DNA of 64,000 nucleotides from Whitmania pigra (Eukaryota; Annelida; Clitellata; Hirudinida; Haemopidae): NCBI GenBank assembly GCA_021613335.1, contig JAJTWR010000245.1, positions 1,545,001 to 1,609,000 of the forward strand, read 5' to 3'. Shown piece by piece: positions 61,241 to 64,000 of this stretch (position 1 is its first letter; each line of letters starts with the position of its first letter). The notes under the pieces were generated by a model. It saw only the letters and a program-made list of their open reading frames with translations, ran no database searches and was not told where the DNA came from. The position numbers and the translations under genes were made by a program.

Positions 61241-61541
61241 TGTTATTATTGGTCTTTTATTTTGAATTATTTCTATTCCTGAGGAAGAACTGAGGTGCTG
61301 ATACTAGAAGCAAAAATGTTTGAGAACTCCTAAGCTTGAGTTTGTAAAGTTTCATCAAATGAAAATCATTTTTCAGATACATTTTATTTCTGAGGCAGTT
61401 GAAAGAAGTCTAAGAAACAATTTTAAATTTATATAACGCATGAATTTGTTTAGAGCAATTTATTTATGACATTATAAAAGTCCCAAGTTTAATTTATTCT
61501 ATTGAGTTCCAAATTCCGAGACCTATATTTGGACCCATGCT

Positions 61542-62366
61542 TCATCCATAAGGTGAAACTTTAGCAAAATTAGTCAATAATTAATTAAATTAGTAGTTTT
61601 TTTGTTTAAATTGAATTTCTGAAACCGAAGCTAAAACTTACGTCAACGGAAAAATAAGAAGTTCAATGTTCTAGGACAAGTCAATATTTAATTAATTTAG
61701 TTTTTTTTAGTTTATATTGAAATTTTAAAACTGTAACTTACAGCATTTGAAAAGTAAGCAGTACAGTGCTCTGGGACAAATTTTTGACTGAACATATGTA
61801 AAAAAGTTTGATATGAAAAATTATTGAATTATTTATTTTTTATTTTGAAAAATTCAATTTTATTTTGAATATTAATTTGAATGTTTATTGGAATGATTAT
61901 GTTTACATAATTCAAGAGTTCACACGTGAAACCACAAATGAATAAGTAACGTTGCTGAAAGAATTTAAACCAGATCAAAACAAACAAACCGATTTGCATG
62001 CTTGTGCTTCCACTTGATATTCTGAAAACAACAATTTAATACAACGATATGGTGTTATATGAGGATGTGATGGCTCCACTTTTAGCGCTGATCCATTAAT
62101 CTAGCGCTCCTACCTTCAAATTCGTTGGCTGTGAATAAACCACCATAAAGATTGTCTTGACTTGACTTGGCTGTGCAAGCTGGGTTACAAGACACGACAC
62201 ATTACGACTGTTGCAGTTACAGACGCATACCATTCTGCACGCAATTGAGACGGTATGTGAAAATCGAAAAAAATGGAGAAAGTCTATTCTGAAAACATTC
62301 GACAAAATACCAACCTATGAAGATGAAGAACATGGCAATCACAAGAAATAGGAAGAAGATGTTCAT
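61542..62366 (-). CDS. Class C secreted cysteine-rich peptide gene, intact but shortened signal
   Basis: Exons are 62315-62366, 61990-62021, 61742-61787 and 61542-61558, giving 48 residues. The signal peptide has lost two codons but stays in frame. The spacing is C-X5-C-X5-C-X4-C; the acidic residue before the second cysteine is replaced by Ile. It ends Tyr-Gly-stop. Donors are GTTGGT, GTTTGT and GTAAGT. Intron 3 contains a broken second exon 3 (about 61638-61682) from a small internal duplication. The SINE scar lies at 62170-62245 in intron 1. The TATA box is degenerate (CATAAATT). An AATAAA is at 61383-61388. Confidence 0.75.
61638..61682 (-). pseudogene. Duplicated, broken exon 3 inside intron 3
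   Basis: Resembles the neighbouring exon 3 (TTGTCCTAGAACA against TTGTCCCAGAGCA) and keeps a GTAAG-like donor (GACGTAAG). It has lost the CAG acceptor and two of three cysteine codons. The surrounding GTCAATATTTAATTAAT strings repeat too, marking a local tandem duplication. Confidence 0.6.
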
Positions 62367-62981
62367 CTTTGCAGGTGCTGTGTAATACCCAAATGAGTAC
62401 AATTTATGCAATTTCGCGCTCAAAAATATGCATTTCAATTCAATAAAACAATAAATCATGTCAGTTCAACACACATAAACAACATTTGGTTGACATTTAT
62501 ATTGAAATAACCCAGGGGTCTGCAAGCTCGAAAGCTCAAAAATATGCATTTCAATTCATTAGAGCTATAAATTATGTCTGTTTAAGACATTCAATTCATT
62601 AGAACTATAAATTATGACCGCTTAAAACATTCAATTCATTAGAGCTATAAATTAAAGCAGTTTAAGACATTTAATTCAATAAAACTATAAATTATGTCAG
62701 TTTCGTGACGTACCCAAACAAATTCAACTGGCTGGGTTTGCAGTCAGGTCTCTTGTAAATAGTTTTAAGGTAGCTATGTTCAAAATGCTTTCTTTACATG
62801 AGTAAAAACCTAAATAAATCTTAGCCAAGACAACATTATTATTAATTATATCGACAAATGTTTAAAAACATTTACCCAAAAATGTCTTAAAGTGAATAAA
62901 ACACAATCAATATTTGGAAGAAAAACATTATAAATGGACACAGATTGTACAAGGTTATGAAAATAACGACTATAAATTAAA

Positions 62982-63100
62982 TAATTATATTATATTATAT
63001 TATATTATATTATATTATATTATATTATATTATATTATATTATATTATATTATATTATATTATATTATTATTATATTATATTATATTATATTATATTATA
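62982..63100. repeat. (TTATA)n pentanucleotide microsatellite
   Basis: About 115 bases of ATTAT pentamers with one interruption near 63067. The Tyr/Ile-rich frame is not a gene. Confidence 0.96.
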
Positions 63101-63367
63101 ATGTATTTTAACTTTAAATTCAATTTAATCGCGAAATGACATTACTACTAATGCTACGTTTTGCTCAGCTGTCTCAAAGCATCGATCAATTAAATTTAAT
63201 TTCAAGAAAAATAAAAAAAAATATATAAATAAATTTTGAAATTTTGAAATTTGAAATTCTCAAAAAAGTCGTACCAGAAATAAAATTAAATAAAAAAAGA
63301 TTTAATTAAAAAATGCTAATTTAAAAAAATTGGAAATAGATCATCAAGATCATCATTGGTGGTCCAA

Positions 63368-63430
63368 AGTCATCATCATCATCGTCGTCATCCTCATCAT
63401 CATCACCTGCACCATCACCATCATCGTCAT
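63368..63430. repeat. Short imperfect CAT/CGT tract
   Basis: Mixed ATC, GTC and ACC triplets at the position paralogous to the 700-base array at 58.2 kb. Confidence 0.8.
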
Positions 63431-63689
63431 CCACATCACCTGATGGTGATCATCATGCGGGAGTTAATGCCATAAAGAGGAGTAATCTGATTCCAATTAG
63501 AAGGAGACTCCAGAACATTCTGCGTCCTCATTATCAGATGGAAGGAGCATCCTCTGTATCTGTCTCCGAATCTTCTTCTGTATTTCTCTGTATCTCTCCG
63601 TTGCTCTCTATGTATTCGTCCTTATCAGTCTTTCCTTGTCTTTGTCTCCCTTGTGATATCCCGATAACCAAACGATTACGACGAAGACG

Positions 63690-63731
63690 ATTGACGATGA
63701 CGATGACGAAGACGATAACGATGACGATGAC

Positions 63732-63766
<35 letters not shown>

Positions 63767-63772
63767 CGATGA
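63690..63772. repeat. (GATGAC)n/(GAT)n microsatellite
   Basis: About 80 bases of GATGAC grading into GATGAT. The + strand frame crossing it (63538-63864) is Met/Thr-rich there, so I do not call a gene. Confidence 0.85.
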
Positions 63773-64000
63773 TCAGTTTTGTTTCAGTCCCAAAACAAAT
63801 TCGGATTCTTTTTCGACGAGTTCACGTGAATTTATTTATTATTCTAAATAGTCGTCATTTTTAATTCCCAGTGCATTTACATTCCAGTTTCATTAAGCAC
63901 AAACTAATATCCTCCTTTTAAGTTAACTTTCAAACTTTTGACTTCAGTCAGCTCTAACCAAGCACTACCATGAAATATCCATCCCAGAAACTACTTTCCA

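Overview
The window is AT-rich nuclear DNA from an animal, very probably an invertebrate. The evidence is small split genes with GT-AG introns, a tRNA-derived SINE family, several non-LTR retrotransposon lineages (CR1, L2-like and jockey-like), hAT and Tc1/mariner relics, and very long microsatellites. No conserved housekeeping gene is present, so I cannot place the phylum. A lophotrochozoan or other marine invertebrate is only a guess.

The main content, almost invisible to an ORF scan because its exons are 14-70 bases long, is a tandem array of about 20 related loci, all on the minus strand, running from position 1.4 kb to 62.4 kb. I read 12 as structurally intact and 8 as broken. The intact genes share one architecture. 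Exon 1 is a hydrophobic signal peptide of 17-20 codons. Exon 2 has 8-10 codons and ends with the first cysteine plus two residues. Exon 3 has 15-16 codons and carries three more cysteines. Exon 4 adds 4-6 codons and ends in Gly-stop. Intron phases are 1, 0, 1. Predicted precursors are 48-52 residues with cysteine spacing C-X5-C-X5/6-C-X4-C and, in all but one, a C-terminal glycine suited to amidation. Most have a TATA box about 36 bases before the ATG, a POU-like/E-box element about 115-245 bases upstream, and a family-specific AATAAA downstream. I do not recognise the family by name; secreted neuropeptide, antimicrobial and venom-like roles are all open.

Three subfamilies are visible. Class B (1.4, 25.3, 28.8 kb) has a distinct signal peptide. 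Class A (13-20.6 kb and 37-39 kb) has a short intron 1. Class C (24 kb relic and 41-62 kb) has an intron 1 of about 300-330 bases carrying the same fossil SINE, so that insertion preceded the class C duplications. Two class C genes (44.7 and 51.9 kb) lie in a near-identical 3.7 kb segmental duplication.

Layout: 0-0.8 kb microsatellite; 1-5.1 kb class B relic with an L2-like LINE inserted upstream; 5.7-12.9 kb mostly unduplicated spacer with a nuclear-receptor-like site cluster and a TATA/heat-shock-element cassette that recurs at 60 kb; 13-25 kb class A genes and relics plus a 1.37 kb hAT element with perfect target duplications; 25-31.6 kb class B genes, SINE and relics; 31.8-36.4 kb nested LINEs; 36.9-39 kb two class A genes; 40.8-62.4 kb class C genes with Tc1 relics, a second hAT element and the segmental duplication; 62.9-64 kb microsatellites.
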